The notes under the pieces were generated by a model that ran no database searches, was not told the origin of the DNA, and was given only the letters and a program-made list of their open reading frames with translations. This document shows positions 47,545 to 56,632 of a stretch of 64,000 nt of DNA, one piece after another; within the stretch, counting starts at the first letter, position 1, and each line of letters begins with the position of its first letter. Location of the stretch: NCBI GenBank assembly GCA_041228335.1, contig CP166130.1:2265001-2329000 (forward strand), in the 5' to 3' direction. Source of the stretch: Alphaproteobacteria bacterium LSUCC0684. Its GTDB lineage: Bacteria > Pseudomonadota > Alphaproteobacteria > Puniceispirillales > UBA1172. The position numbers and the translations under genes were made by a program.

Positions 47545-47973
47545 ATGAAACTGACGCTCCACCATATCAACCTTTCGACCACAAATGTCGAGGAGATGGA
47601 CGAGTTCTATCGTGACATTCTCGGGCTTGAGCGGGAAACCGAAGGGCTGCCGGTCCTTGAAAAGAAGAAAGGCTATGCCGGTGACGTTGCCTTCGTGACC
47701 GATGGCCAGATCCAGATGCATCTGGCGGCGCGTGATATCGACGCCGGATTCAGGACAGGGCAGATCGTCAACCCGGTTGCCCGGGGACATATTGCTTACC
47801 GTACCGATGATCTCACCGCCTTCAAGGCGCATCTTGAAGCCAGAGGCATTCCCTATTCCGACTGGGGTGACCGTGCCGTTGCCGGCTGGCATCAGATCTT
47901 TTTCTATGATCCGGACGGCAATGTCATCGAAGTTCACCAGATCACCGATGACGCCCCGGAACACATCGCCTAA
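47545..47973 (+). CDS. VOC/glyoxalase family protein
   Basis: 142 residues from the ATG at 47545 (TGAGG just upstream). Vicinal oxygen chelate fold: LTLHHINLSTTNVEEMDEFY begins the first repeat with metal-type His, HIAYRTDDLTAFKAHLE the second, and IFFYDPDGNVIEVHQ supplies the C-terminal Glu. Could be a lyase, dioxygenase or epimerase. It runs opposite to both neighbours, and its 3' end overlaps the hydroxyisobutyrate dehydrogenase-like gene by 4 nt. Confidence 0.85.
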   Translation: MKLTLHHINLSTTNVEEMDEFYRDILGLERETEGLPVLEKKKGYAGDVAFVTDGQIQMHLAARDIDAGFRTGQIVNPVARGHIAYRTDDLTAFKAHLEARGIPYSDWGDRAVAGWHQIFFYDPDGNVIEVHQITDDAPEHIA

Positions 47974-48851
47974 TCCCCTTTATTTTCATCGAGAAGGCTG
48001 CTGAGATAGGCCCCGCCCTCCCGGGTGCTGGCCCCTCGCCTGATAATGTCGAGAAGAAGTGATGCCATCCGGCCCGCATCCCCGTTCTGGCGGAGCAGGG
48101 TTTCGATATAACCAAGATCCTTGATCGTATTATCAAGGCTGAAGACATAGCCGTCGTGGCGGCCGGCAATCGCCGCCGGGGCGATACGGTCCAGACTCAT
48201 CGAATGGCCGGACCCCTGGCAGGCAAGACGGTAGAACTTCTCCCAATCAACGCCATGATCACGGGCCGCCCGCATGGCTTCCATCACCAGCGTAGCCGTC
48301 CCGAGAGAAAGAAAATTGCTGATCAGTTTGGTGGTGGCGCCGAGCCCGACCGGACCCATATGTTCGATCGCCGAACAGCAGGGCTCGAGGACCGAACGCG
48401 CACGCGCGGCCGCCTCATCGCTCGCCCCGAGGATAGCGCCAAGGCTTCCCGCTTCAGCCTGGGCAACACCGCCCGTGAGCGGCGCTTCGGCATAGAGAAC
48501 GCCTTTTTCCGCGGCCATGCGTTCAAGAGCGATCACCGCCTCAGGATGGCTCGTGGTGCAGTCGATGATAAGCTGGCCGGGGCTAAGTGAGGGTCGAATC
48601 CGGCCAAGAATTTCGCCCGCAACCCCGGCGTTGGGCAGGCAGAAGATCACCACATCCGAAACCGCTGCAAGACGCGCGGGATCAGGCGCCTCGACTGCAC
48701 CAAGGGAGATGAGCGCATCGATGGGCGCGCGGTTGCGATGGGCGGTAATATGGACCTCGCGGCCCGCATCCAGCAGACGCGCCACCATGCCCTGACCCAT
48801 CAGCCCGGCGCCGAGAAAGCCGATGATCTCCCTCTTTTCTGACAAACTCAC
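47970..48851 (-). CDS. 3-hydroxyisobutyrate dehydrogenase-like NAD(P)-dependent oxidoreductase
   Basis: 293 residues of the beta-hydroxyacid dehydrogenase family. NAD-binding IGFLGAGLMGQGMVARLL, substrate loop YAEAPLTGGVAQAEAG, and the catalytic Lys in GLGATTKLISNFLSLG are in place. Homologues act on 3-hydroxyisobutyrate, tartronate semialdehyde or related acids; the family member cannot be fixed. It overlaps the upstream BDH2-like SDR by 4 nt (ATGA type), so the two form an operon. Confidence 0.87.
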   Translation of the reverse strand: MSLSEKREIIGFLGAGLMGQGMVARLLDAGREVHITAHRNRAPIDALISLGAVEAPDPARLAAVSDVVIFCLPNAGVAGEILGRIRPSLSPGQLIIDCTTSHPEAVIALERMAAEKGVLYAEAPLTGGVAQAEAGSLGAILGASDEAAARARSVLEPCCSAIEHMGPVGLGATTKLISNFLSLGTATLVMEAMRAARDHGVDWEKFYRLACQGSGHSMSLDRIAPAAIAGRHDGYVFSLDNTIKDLGYIETLLRQNGDAGRMASLLLDIIRRGASTREGGAYLSSLLDENKGD

Positions 48852-49588
48852 AGCGCCCAGCCCCCGTCAACGATCTGGAAGGTTCCGGTGGTGAAACGCG
48901 ACTCATCCGATGCCAGATGTATCACGATGCCCGTGACTTCATCCGGTGTGGCAAACCGGCCGATCGGCTGGCGGGCAAGAAATTCGGCCTTGGCTTTTTC
49001 AAGATCGCCCTGGGCCTGCATTCTTTCTTCTAGGGACGGGGTGAGAATGGTCCCGGGGCAAAGCGCGTTGCACCTGATCCCGCGATCGACAAAATCCCGG
49101 GCAACGGCTTTGGTCATGCCCATGATCGCGGCTTTGGTTGACCCATAAAGACAGCGATACGGCGCCCCCTTGATGGTCGAGGCCACCGAAGCCATGTTGA
49201 TGATCGATCCTTCCCCGGCATCCAGCATCATCGGCAGATAGGCCTTGATCAGCCGGAACATGGACTGGACATTGAGGGTGAAGGCCATGGTGAAATCATC
49301 ATCGTCGGTGTCGAGAATCGTGCCGTGATGCACATGGCCCGCGCAGTTGAAAAGCGTGGTGATAGAGCCTGTTTTCTCCGGCGCCGCCCGGATCGCCGCC
49401 GCATCGGTCACATCGAGCTCAAAGGTTTCGATGGACGGGTTTTCGGCGGTGAGATCAGCCAGCAGACTTTTGTTGATATCGGTTGCAAAGACCCGTGCCC
49501 CTTCTCTTGCCATGGCCAGCGCCACGGCCCTGCCTTGCCCCTGCCCGGCCGCTGTAATGAGCGCGGTCTTTCCTTCTAATCTGCCCAT
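48848..49588 (-). CDS. short-chain dehydrogenase, BDH2/2-keto-3-deoxy-fuconate dehydrogenase type
   Basis: 246 residues starting MGRLEGKTALITAAGQGQGR. The segments LFNCAGHVHHGTILD, NMASVASTIKGAPYRCLY with STKAAIMGMTKAVA, and IRCNALCPGTILTPSLEERM closely follow human BDH2 (DHRS6) and bacterial 2-keto-3-deoxy-L-fuconate dehydrogenase. Both oxidise a hydroxy acid with NAD. Sugar-acid catabolism is the likelier bacterial role (inference). ATG at 49588 preferred over one 15 nt earlier. Operon with the hydroxyisobutyrate dehydrogenase-like gene. Confidence 0.87.
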   Translation of the reverse strand: MGRLEGKTALITAAGQGQGRAVALAMAREGARVFATDINKSLLADLTAENPSIETFELDVTDAAAIRAAPEKTGSITTLFNCAGHVHHGTILDTDDDDFTMAFTLNVQSMFRLIKAYLPMMLDAGEGSIINMASVASTIKGAPYRCLYGSTKAAIMGMTKAVARDFVDRGIRCNALCPGTILTPSLEERMQAQGDLEKAKAEFLARQPIGRFATPDEVTGIVIHLASDESRFTTGTFQIVDGGWAL

Positions 49589-49776
49589 GATCACTCTCCT
49601 CAATCCTGATTACCCGTTGGCGCTGTGCCGAAACACGGGTCTTATCGTGCCCCCAGTTGCGCTGCGGTGCAATACCGTCTCTTGCCCATATGCGCGGCCA
49701 GGTTGGACAGGATGGCCCCATGCATGATAAGAGCAGGGAAACCCGCTGTTCCATTCTTTGAAGGAAAGTTGAAATC

Positions 49777-50895
49777 GTGTCGCTTCATGTCATTCTTCCC
49801 GCCAAGGAGCAGTTCACCGAGCGCCGCGCCGGGGCCGTTGCGCGGGTTGCCCATGACGGCCTTCTCGGCAGCAGCTTTCAGCATGAGGCCATCGTCTTCG
49901 GCCAGCCCTTGCGCGATGAGCCGCTCTCCGAGCTTGCCTATAAAGGCATCAGCACCTGGCACCGGTTTCTCCATGGCCGGAATATCGGCCTTGGCAGGGG
50001 GTATCTTGCCTGGCTGAAAACATTGCCCAAGGATGAGCGCCCCGCCCTGATCGAAGTGCACGGCCGCTGCGCGCTTGCCGGCATGATTGCTGAAGCCGTG
50101 CCGGATATTCCGGTGGTGCTTGTCCTACACAACGACCCGCGCGAGATGAAAGGCGCGCGCAGCCTTGAGGAACGCCTCCGCCTTGCCCGGCTTCTGGCAG
50201 GGGTGTTCGCTGTTTCCGACTACCTTATCCGGTGCTTTCAGGATGGATTCACCGCGGAGCAGATCAGCACCACGTCCTTTCACCTGACGGCGTTTGGCGC
50301 GGACCGACCCTGTTCCTCCCCCCCGCCGAAAACAAAAACTATCCTGATCGTGGGGCGGATGGTGCCGGAAAAGGGCATACTCGAAACCGCCGAGGCCGCT
50401 GCCGCTATCCTGCCTGATTATCCGGACTGGCAACTCGTGATGATCGGGGCTCGACGTGGTGATCACCGTACCCCATCCGCTTACGAGAAAGAGGTTCAGC
50501 ACCGGCTGGCCCCTCTGGGTGCGCAGGCTTCTTTTCTGGGGTTTCTGCCCTATCATGATGTTCAAGAGTATCAGGCGGCGGCCGAAATCATCCTTGTGCC
50601 GTCGCAATGGGAAGAGCCGGCGGGGCGGGTCGTGATCGAAGCCCTGATGTTTGGCGCCGCGCTGATTGCCAGCCGCCGCGGCGGCATTCCCGAATACGCC
50701 GAAGGCAGATCCTTGCTGATCGATGAGCCGACCGCCGAAAACCTCGCCCGGGCGATCCGGTCCCTTCTTGATCATCCAGATGAGCGCCAAAAACTCCAGC
50801 GTGCCGCCTGGAAAGACTATCCCTTCACTCATGCCGCCATGATCGCGGCGATGGACCATGCCCGCCATGCGGTGCTGGCACAGACCAGAGGCTGA
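49777..50895 (+). CDS. family 4-type glycosyltransferase
   Basis: 372 residues, starting with GTG after an AAGGAAAG ribosome site. GT-B fold: N-terminal acceptor domain, linker, then ILIVGRMVPEKGILETAEAA, the usual donor-domain start, and the E-x7-E motif in PSQWEEPAGRVVIEALMFGA. Retaining GT4 enzymes transfer sugars to lipids or polysaccharides. No other polysaccharide gene lies near, so acceptor and donor are unknown. The 188-nt gap 49589-49776 upstream holds no recognised element. Confidence 0.87.
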   Translation: MSLHVILPAKEQFTERRAGAVARVAHDGLLGSSFQHEAIVFGQPLRDEPLSELAYKGISTWHRFLHGRNIGLGRGYLAWLKTLPKDERPALIEVHGRCALAGMIAEAVPDIPVVLVLHNDPREMKGARSLEERLRLARLLAGVFAVSDYLIRCFQDGFTAEQISTTSFHLTAFGADRPCSSPPPKTKTILIVGRMVPEKGILETAEAAAAILPDYPDWQLVMIGARRGDHRTPSAYEKEVQHRLAPLGAQASFLGFLPYHDVQEYQAAAEIILVPSQWEEPAGRVVIEALMFGAALIASRRGGIPEYAEGRSLLIDEPTAENLARAIRSLLDHPDERQKLQRAAWKDYPFTHAAMIAAMDHARHAVLAQTRG

Positions 50896-51003
50896 TTTAT
50901 TCCTCGATTTACTGCTCTTTTTCGGCATTTTGCGCTTCCGTGAACCCATCCATGCCTGTAGTCTTGGATCGGTGAATTCAGTGGTTTGATCCGGGGTGCC
51001 TTC

Positions 51004-52161
51004 ATGACTGACGCAAGCTTGCTTGAGGAAATACGAAACGGCGTTGCCGCGCTATGCCAGGATTTTCCCGGAACCTACTGGCAGGAACGTGATGCGGCGA
51101 GGGAATATCCTGAGGCATTTGTCGATGCGCTGACGCGATCGGGGTATCTGGCGGCGCTCATCCCCGAAGAATATGGCGGCACGGGCCTGAGCCTGACCGC
51201 AGGGGCGGTCATTCTTGAAGAAATTCACCGCCAGGGGTGCAATGCCGCCGCCTGCCACGCCCAGATGTATACGATGGGGACGGTCCTGCGCCATGGCAAT
51301 GATGCGCAGAAACAATCCTATCTGCCGCGGATCGCCGATGGCTCGCTCAGGCTTCAGGCTTTCGGCGTCACCGAACCGACCAGCGGTACCGATACCCTCT
51401 CCTTGCGCACCACCGCCAAAAAAGATGGCGACAGCTATATCGTCAACGGGCAGAAAATATGGACATCACGCGCCGAGTATTCGGACCTGATGCTGCTTCT
51501 GGCCCGCACCACCCCCCGCGACCAGGTGGCCAAGCGCACCGACGGGCTTTCGGTCTTTCTTCTTGAGATGAAAGATCTCATCGGCAACGGCATGACCATC
51601 CGCCCGATCCGGACCATGATCAACCATTCGACCACCGAAGTCTTCTTCGACAATATGCGTATCCCGGCAAGCTCGCTGATCGGCGAGGAAGGCAAGGGCT
51701 TTCGCTATATCCTTTCCGGCATGAACGCCGAACGCATCCTGATTGCGGCGGAATGCATTGGCGATGCCAAATGGTTCATCGACAAGGCAACACGTTACGC
51801 CGGTGACCGCGCCGTCTTCGGCAACCCGATCGGCAAGAATCAGGGGATTCAGTTTCCCATCGCCAAAGCCTATGCCCATATGCTGGCCGCCGAAGCCATC
51901 GTCTATCGTGCCGCCGCCACCTATGATGCGGGCAGCGACCCCGGGGGTGAGGCGAATATCGCCAAGATGCTGGCCGCCGATGCCTCATGGGAGGCGGCGG
52001 AAGCCTGCCTGCAGACCCATGGCGGGTTCGGTTTTGCCGAAGAATATGACGTGGAACGCAAATTCCGCGAAACACGTCTTTATCAGGTGGCGCCGATCTC
52101 AACCAACCTGATCCTGTCCTATATTGCCGAACACATGCTCGGCCTGCCGAAATCGTATTGA
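51004..52161 (+). CDS. acyl-CoA dehydrogenase
   Basis: 385 residues. FAD/acyl-CoA segments are AFGVTEPTSGTDTLSLRTTA and KIWTSRAEYSDLMLLLART; the C-terminal domain has RAVFGNPIGKNQGIQFPIAK and the QTHGGFGFAEEYDVERKFRE helix. At the place where medium-chain enzymes carry the YEGT catalytic Glu this protein has RLYQVAPISTN, while a Glu is present in MNAERILIAAE, the position used by isovaleryl- and long-chain enzymes. A branched or longer substrate is thus likelier (inference). ATG 51004 chosen over a TTG 18 nt upstream. 7 nt before the MmgE/PrpD gene. Confidence 0.9.
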   Translation: MTDASLLEEIRNGVAALCQDFPGTYWQERDAAREYPEAFVDALTRSGYLAALIPEEYGGTGLSLTAGAVILEEIHRQGCNAAACHAQMYTMGTVLRHGNDAQKQSYLPRIADGSLRLQAFGVTEPTSGTDTLSLRTTAKKDGDSYIVNGQKIWTSRAEYSDLMLLLARTTPRDQVAKRTDGLSVFLLEMKDLIGNGMTIRPIRTMINHSTTEVFFDNMRIPASSLIGEEGKGFRYILSGMNAERILIAAECIGDAKWFIDKATRYAGDRAVFGNPIGKNQGIQFPIAKAYAHMLAAEAIVYRAAATYDAGSDPGGEANIAKMLAADASWEAAEACLQTHGGFGFAEEYDVERKFRETRLYQVAPISTNLILSYIAEHMLGLPKSY

Positions 52162-52168
52162 TCCGACC

Positions 52169-53497
52169 ATGACCACCTCATCTTTCCTTGACAGTATCAT
52201 CGCCTTGAGCGAAACACCGGCTGAAGACCTGCCATCCTCCATGCTGAACATGGCACGGGATGCGCTGTTCGACTGGGCCGCCGTTGCCCGTGCCGGCCGG
52301 GATGAGCAGGTCAGCATCATCCTGCGCAACATGGCCGAACGCGAGGAAAGCGCGGGGCAATCTTCTCTTTTCGGCTCAACCCGCCGAACGGCACCTCGGG
52401 CGGCGGCGCTGGCCAATGGCGCTACCAGTCATGCCCTTGATTATGATGATACGCATTTTGCCTATGTCGGTCATCCTTCAGTCGCGATCTACCCTGCCGT
52501 GCTGGCGCTGGCCGAAGACATGGATGTCGATATCGCTTCCATGATCGATGCCTATGCCATCGGCATTGAAACTGCCTGCCGGATCGGTGCCCGCCTTGGC
52601 CGGGCACATTACAACAAGGGGTTTCACCAGACCGCCACCGCCGGCGCCTTCGGGGCGACGCTTGCATCGGCACGCCTGCTCGGGCTTGATACCGGCCAGC
52701 GACGTCAGGCCATCGGCCTTGCCGCAACCCGTGCCTCCGGGCTCAAATCGCAGTTCGGCACCATGGGCAAGCCCTATAACGCCGGGCTTGCCGCATCGAA
52801 CGGCGTGGAAGCAGCCTTGCTTGCCCAGGCCGGAATGACGTCCGCCGATGACGGGCTTATGGGCCATCAGGGGTTTTTTGCCACCCATCTTGAGGCAGAT
52901 GACCTGCCCGCCGACACCTCGTGGGAGGAGAGCGGGTATCTGGCCCTTGGCCTCATGCATAAATACCATGCCTGCTGCCACGGCACCCATGCGATGATCG
53001 ATGCGCTCACCGCCCTGCGGCAGGATCATGGCCTCGCCGCCGCGGATGTCGATAAGGTCACGCTGCGCACCAACCCGCGCTGGATGAGCGTCTGCAATAT
53101 CCCCGCCCCACGCACCGGGCTTGAAGTCAAGTTCAGCTATGTATGGCTGGCCGCGATGGTTCTTGAAAATCGGGATACGGCCGCGCTGACAAGTTACGCC
53201 GACAGCACCGCCCGGGATGCGGATCTTGCCCGCGGCGCTGACCGGGTTACGGTTCTGGCCGATGAGGCGATCAGCGATACCGCTGCCCATGTGACGGTCA
53301 CGCTCGATAACGGGATGTCGGTGGTGGCCGAGGCCGATATCGCCGCCCCCATCACCGAAGAGGAACGGGCCGAACGGCTCAAGGCCAAGGCATGTGCCAT
53401 CGACAACGATGAAGTGGTGGCCAAGATCTGGCAGGCCGTCTCCAGGCCGGCGGATACCTCGGCCCGGGCTTTCGGCAATACCCTTGCCGCAAGATAA
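52169..53497 (+). CDS. MmgE/PrpD family protein
   Basis: 442 residues of the family that includes 2-methylcitrate dehydratase and cis-aconitate decarboxylase. The active-site segment is GATSHALDYDDTHFAYVGHP, with the conserved Asp and His residues, and HKYHACCHGTHAMIDAL lies near the middle. Starts with ATG 7 nt after the acyl-CoA dehydrogenase stop, one operon. It converges on a CaiB-type CoA transferase 26 nt away. The grouping suggests breakdown of a di- or tricarboxylic acid via a CoA ester (inference). Confidence 0.9.
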   Translation: MTTSSFLDSIIALSETPAEDLPSSMLNMARDALFDWAAVARAGRDEQVSIILRNMAEREESAGQSSLFGSTRRTAPRAAALANGATSHALDYDDTHFAYVGHPSVAIYPAVLALAEDMDVDIASMIDAYAIGIETACRIGARLGRAHYNKGFHQTATAGAFGATLASARLLGLDTGQRRQAIGLAATRASGLKSQFGTMGKPYNAGLAASNGVEAALLAQAGMTSADDGLMGHQGFFATHLEADDLPADTSWEESGYLALGLMHKYHACCHGTHAMIDALTALRQDHGLAAADVDKVTLRTNPRWMSVCNIPAPRTGLEVKFSYVWLAAMVLENRDTAALTSYADSTARDADLARGADRVTVLADEAISDTAAHVTVTLDNGMSVVAEADIAAPITEEERAERLKAKACAIDNDEVVAKIWQAVSRPADTSARAFGNTLAAR

Positions 53498-53523
53498 ACC
53501 CCGTCAAGGCAGACGTGCCCGGG

Positions 53524-54663
53524 TCAGCCGGGGGCAAATTCTTTGCGTATCGCTTCGCTGTGCTGGCCCAGATCCGGAACAACTCCTGACGCGGCGAGAT
53601 GCCCATTGATCACCGCGCCCGCGGCGATCATTTCCATTTGGCCGGATGAGGTTCGCGTTGTCACGATCCGTGTTTCCGGATGGGTGAGAAGATCTTCCAC
53701 CGTGTTGAGACGGCCATAAGCTATGCCAGCCGCGCCCAGTATCTCCGCCATTTCATCCCGGGTGTTGCGGCTGAAGACCCCATGCATGATGGCATCGAGA
53801 TGAGCGCGGTTGGCGACCCGCTTGATATTCGTTTCAAACCTCGGATCGGTTGCGATGTCAGCATCGCCCAGCACCTCGGCGGTCAGGCGCTTCCATTCCC
53901 GATCATTCTGGATCGACAGCAGGATCATGCCGCCATCACGGCAGGGATAAACGCCGTAAGGTGCAATGGTAGGATGATGAAGCCCCGGGCGGCCGATGGT
54001 CTTGCCGCCATAGCGATGCTGAAGATAGGGAACATTCATCCAGTCCGACAGTGCATGGAAGAGCGATACGTCGATATGACGGCCTTCTCCAGTTTTCAGG
54101 CGGGCGTAAAGTGCCTGAAGTATCGCCTGAAAGGAGGTCATGCCCGCGGCAATATCACAGATCGATACCCCGACACGTCCCGGTTCAGCCGGGCTGCCCG
54201 TGATCGCCGCCAGGCCGCATTCCGCCTGTATCAGGAGATCATAGGCTTTCATCTGGCTATAGGCACCACCATTGCCATAGCCGCTGATCGAACAGGTGAT
54301 AAGGGACGGCTGATCTGCCCGCAGCTTTTCCATCGAAAAGCCGAGCCGATCCATGGCGCCGGGCATCAGGTTCTGGATGAAAACATCAGCCTCGGCGATC
54401 ATCGCCTTGAGGATGGCCTGATCTTCCGGCGTCTTGAGATCAAGGCAGACCGATTCCTTGCCCCGGTTCAGCCAGACAAAATATGAGCTCATCCCCATCG
54501 CGTCGGCATCATAAAGGCGGGCAAAATCACCTTCCGGACGTTCCACCTTGATCACCCGTGCCCCGCCTTCGGCCAGTTTGCCTGATGCATAGGGCGCGGC
54601 CACCGCTTGCTCCACCGATACCACCAAAAGATCATCAAAATCATGCGCCGCTGATCCGCCCAT
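53524..54663 (-). CDS. CaiB/BaiF family CoA transferase
   Basis: 379-residue family III CoA transferase. ARVIKVERPEGDFARLYDAD and VFIQNLMPGAMDRLGFSMEK are typical of the fold. The nucleophile Asp is in KAYDLLIQAECGLAAITGSP. These enzymes move CoA between carboxylic acids. AGGAGGAGGG before the ATG is a strong ribosome site. It is 69 nt downstream of the kinase-like gene on the same strand and may belong to the tct operon. Acceptor and donor acids unknown. Confidence 0.9.
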   Translation of the reverse strand: MGGSAAHDFDDLLVVSVEQAVAAPYASGKLAEGGARVIKVERPEGDFARLYDADAMGMSSYFVWLNRGKESVCLDLKTPEDQAILKAMIAEADVFIQNLMPGAMDRLGFSMEKLRADQPSLITCSISGYGNGGAYSQMKAYDLLIQAECGLAAITGSPAEPGRVGVSICDIAAGMTSFQAILQALYARLKTGEGRHIDVSLFHALSDWMNVPYLQHRYGGKTIGRPGLHHPTIAPYGVYPCRDGGMILLSIQNDREWKRLTAEVLGDADIATDPRFETNIKRVANRAHLDAIMHGVFSRNTRDEMAEILGAAGIAYGRLNTVEDLLTHPETRIVTTRTSSGQMEMIAAGAVINGHLAASGVVPDLGQHSEAIRKEFAPG

Positions 54664-54732
54664 GGCTTACCCTCCTCCTGAACATGCTGAATTGAGCCTA
54701 GACCATTCCCCGTCATGGCGGAAGAGGTGGTT

Positions 54733-56547
54733 TCAGCCTTTCTTTAAAGCCTCTCCCCAACGGCCGAGCGTGTATTGACGTGCCGCCTCAAGATCGATCG
54801 GGCGGGACGGGATATCTTCCTTTTCGGACAGAGAAGGCCACCCCAGCGACGCAAGGCATCCCGGGGCAGGGGCTGCTTTTGGATCATCCAGCAGTTCAGC
54901 CGGGGCGACATCCCTCCGGCAGGTGATCCAGCGGCCCTTTTCGATCTGGCCATAGAGACGGGCGGTATCGTGGGTCACCCAGTCAATATACGGGATGGTA
55001 TTGATGCATTGATGAAGAAAATCATGACGTGATCCGCTGGCTGGCTTCAGCACATCATCCGGCCCGGTCGCATCGACATTGACCTCGCGAAACCGGTCAA
55101 TCCGGTCCAGCGCCAGAGGGTCGAGGATGGTCATCCGGTCATTGACGCCATAGGCTATTGTCCGCGGCAGCTGGCCCAGCGGAACATCGTTGTCCAGAAA
55201 TTCGAAATGGATCGTTTTGTCCTTGATGGCGGTCCATGAGAAGAAAATCTCCGGGATGCCCTTGAACGCCTCGATATTGTGATAGAGGAGATCATCGACG
55301 GCCTTGTATCGCTGGGTTGAAAGCCCGCGCTGCCAGGCCCGCTCCACGGTCTGCACCGGTGAGGTGATGACAAAGAAAAGAAAGACCGTGTCACCGAAAC
55401 GGCTGAGCAGCGTGCTCTGGTAATCCCCTTCACTGTCGATGAGAAAACTGTCAAACCGGAAACGATCCAGCAGCAGATGCGGCATGGCCTTCCGTTCGGC
55501 CTTTTCGGCCATATAGTCATCGAGTTTCTTGTCGATGATCGCAAGTTCCTCGCCCGTGAGCATGGCCGCGTATTTGTAATCGTCTCCGAGGCTGTCGTAA
55601 TCAAGAAGGTATTTGCGCCAGTAATCCGGGCTGACAAGGGCGAAATCCGACCACGGAACCCCGAGGCTTTCGGCCAGCCGCCGCTGGGCTGGCCGGATCG
55701 TGCTTTTCCCTGCCGCCGATGCGCCTTTCGTGTTCATGACGATCAGTTTGTCCTGAATTGGCAGAAGCCGGTATCCTGCCGCGGCAACCGCCGCGGTAAA
55801 CCCCGGAGCGATGAGCCGGCGTATCTCCCGCTGGCCATGTTTGTTGATGAAATACCGCAAGACCAGATCGGTCAGCAGATCACGGGCCGCAACAAGCCTG
55901 CCATGCTGGGTGATAATGCCCTCGGTGATGCGCAGAAGTGCTTCATGAATTCCCCCATCCTCACTTGCGTTTTTATCCGCCGCGGCTTCCTTCCAGCGGG
56001 TGAGCGCGTGCTCTTCGCTCAATCGGGCGGGCTCCCCCCGATCACTTCGGTCAACCTCACGGGTGCGGGAAAACGGCCACCACCCCTTCTTTCCGCTACG
56101 TTCCGCCGGATTATCCGACCTTTCCACCTGATAGAGATCCGCATCAAGGATGGCGGCGATGCGTTGGTGTATCCTGCCTCGGTAGATTTCGAACTGGCGC
56201 TCAAGCTCCGGCAGGTGCGCACGAAGGTGATCCTCTTCAAGACAGCGGACCATGGACCGCAGGGAAAGACCGAGATATTCATAATCCGGCCCGTCCGGAA
56301 CCGAAAGATCTGCCGTCACCCGGACAAGCAGTTCATGAATCAGCAGACGTGATGTTTTCAAGGAAGCAAGCTCGAAGGGTTTCAGCCCGCAGAAATCTGC
56401 CGCTTCCTTCACCGCGGCATATCCCTCATGCGCGTTTTCTGGCCGGAAGAGCGTGATCGCAGGCCGAAGCCGGGCCGGAATCACCGAGGATATCCCGGGA
56501 TCCCAGGCGTGATGCACGGTATTGTTTGGACTGCCGGTGCTACCCAT
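54733..56547 (-). CDS. large protein with zeta-toxin-like P-loop kinase domain
   Basis: 604 residues if read from the ATG at 56547, which has AAAGGG 6 nt upstream; an earlier ATG at 56619 adds 24 residues. The first ~280 residues are helical and unassigned. The second half has Walker A NTKGASAAGKSTIRPAQRR, then VSPDYWRKYLLDYDSLGDDY, an Asp/Glu-rich helix, LLLDRFRFDSFLID, and VERAWQRGLSTQRYKAVDDL. These follow the order of zeta-type (UDP-sugar) kinases. No epsilon-like antitoxin is visible nearby. It starts close after tctA, so it is probably expressed with that transporter. The role is unknown. Confidence 0.7.
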   Translation of the reverse strand: MGSTGSPNNTVHHAWDPGISSVIPARLRPAITLFRPENAHEGYAAVKEAADFCGLKPFELASLKTSRLLIHELLVRVTADLSVPDGPDYEYLGLSLRSMVRCLEEDHLRAHLPELERQFEIYRGRIHQRIAAILDADLYQVERSDNPAERSGKKGWWPFSRTREVDRSDRGEPARLSEEHALTRWKEAAADKNASEDGGIHEALLRITEGIITQHGRLVAARDLLTDLVLRYFINKHGQREIRRLIAPGFTAAVAAAGYRLLPIQDKLIVMNTKGASAAGKSTIRPAQRRLAESLGVPWSDFALVSPDYWRKYLLDYDSLGDDYKYAAMLTGEELAIIDKKLDDYMAEKAERKAMPHLLLDRFRFDSFLIDSEGDYQSTLLSRFGDTVFLFFVITSPVQTVERAWQRGLSTQRYKAVDDLLYHNIEAFKGIPEIFFSWTAIKDKTIHFEFLDNDVPLGQLPRTIAYGVNDRMTILDPLALDRIDRFREVNVDATGPDDVLKPASGSRHDFLHQCINTIPYIDWVTHDTARLYGQIEKGRWITCRRDVAPAELLDDPKAAPAPGCLASLGWPSLSEKEDIPSRPIDLEAARQYTLGRWGEALKKG

Positions 56548-56632
56548 CGCCGACCCTTTCCAGTGTTCGCTCATTCCGGTATGCGCCATGCCAGACTGGG
56601 GCCAGCCTGAGTCCAACATGGCGTAATCCGGT

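Noticed and set aside
54733-56547. Toxin-antitoxin system based on the zeta-like domain
   Set aside because: No small antitoxin-like gene lies next to it, the protein is about twice the size of zeta toxins, and its position in a transporter operon argues against a simple toxin module.
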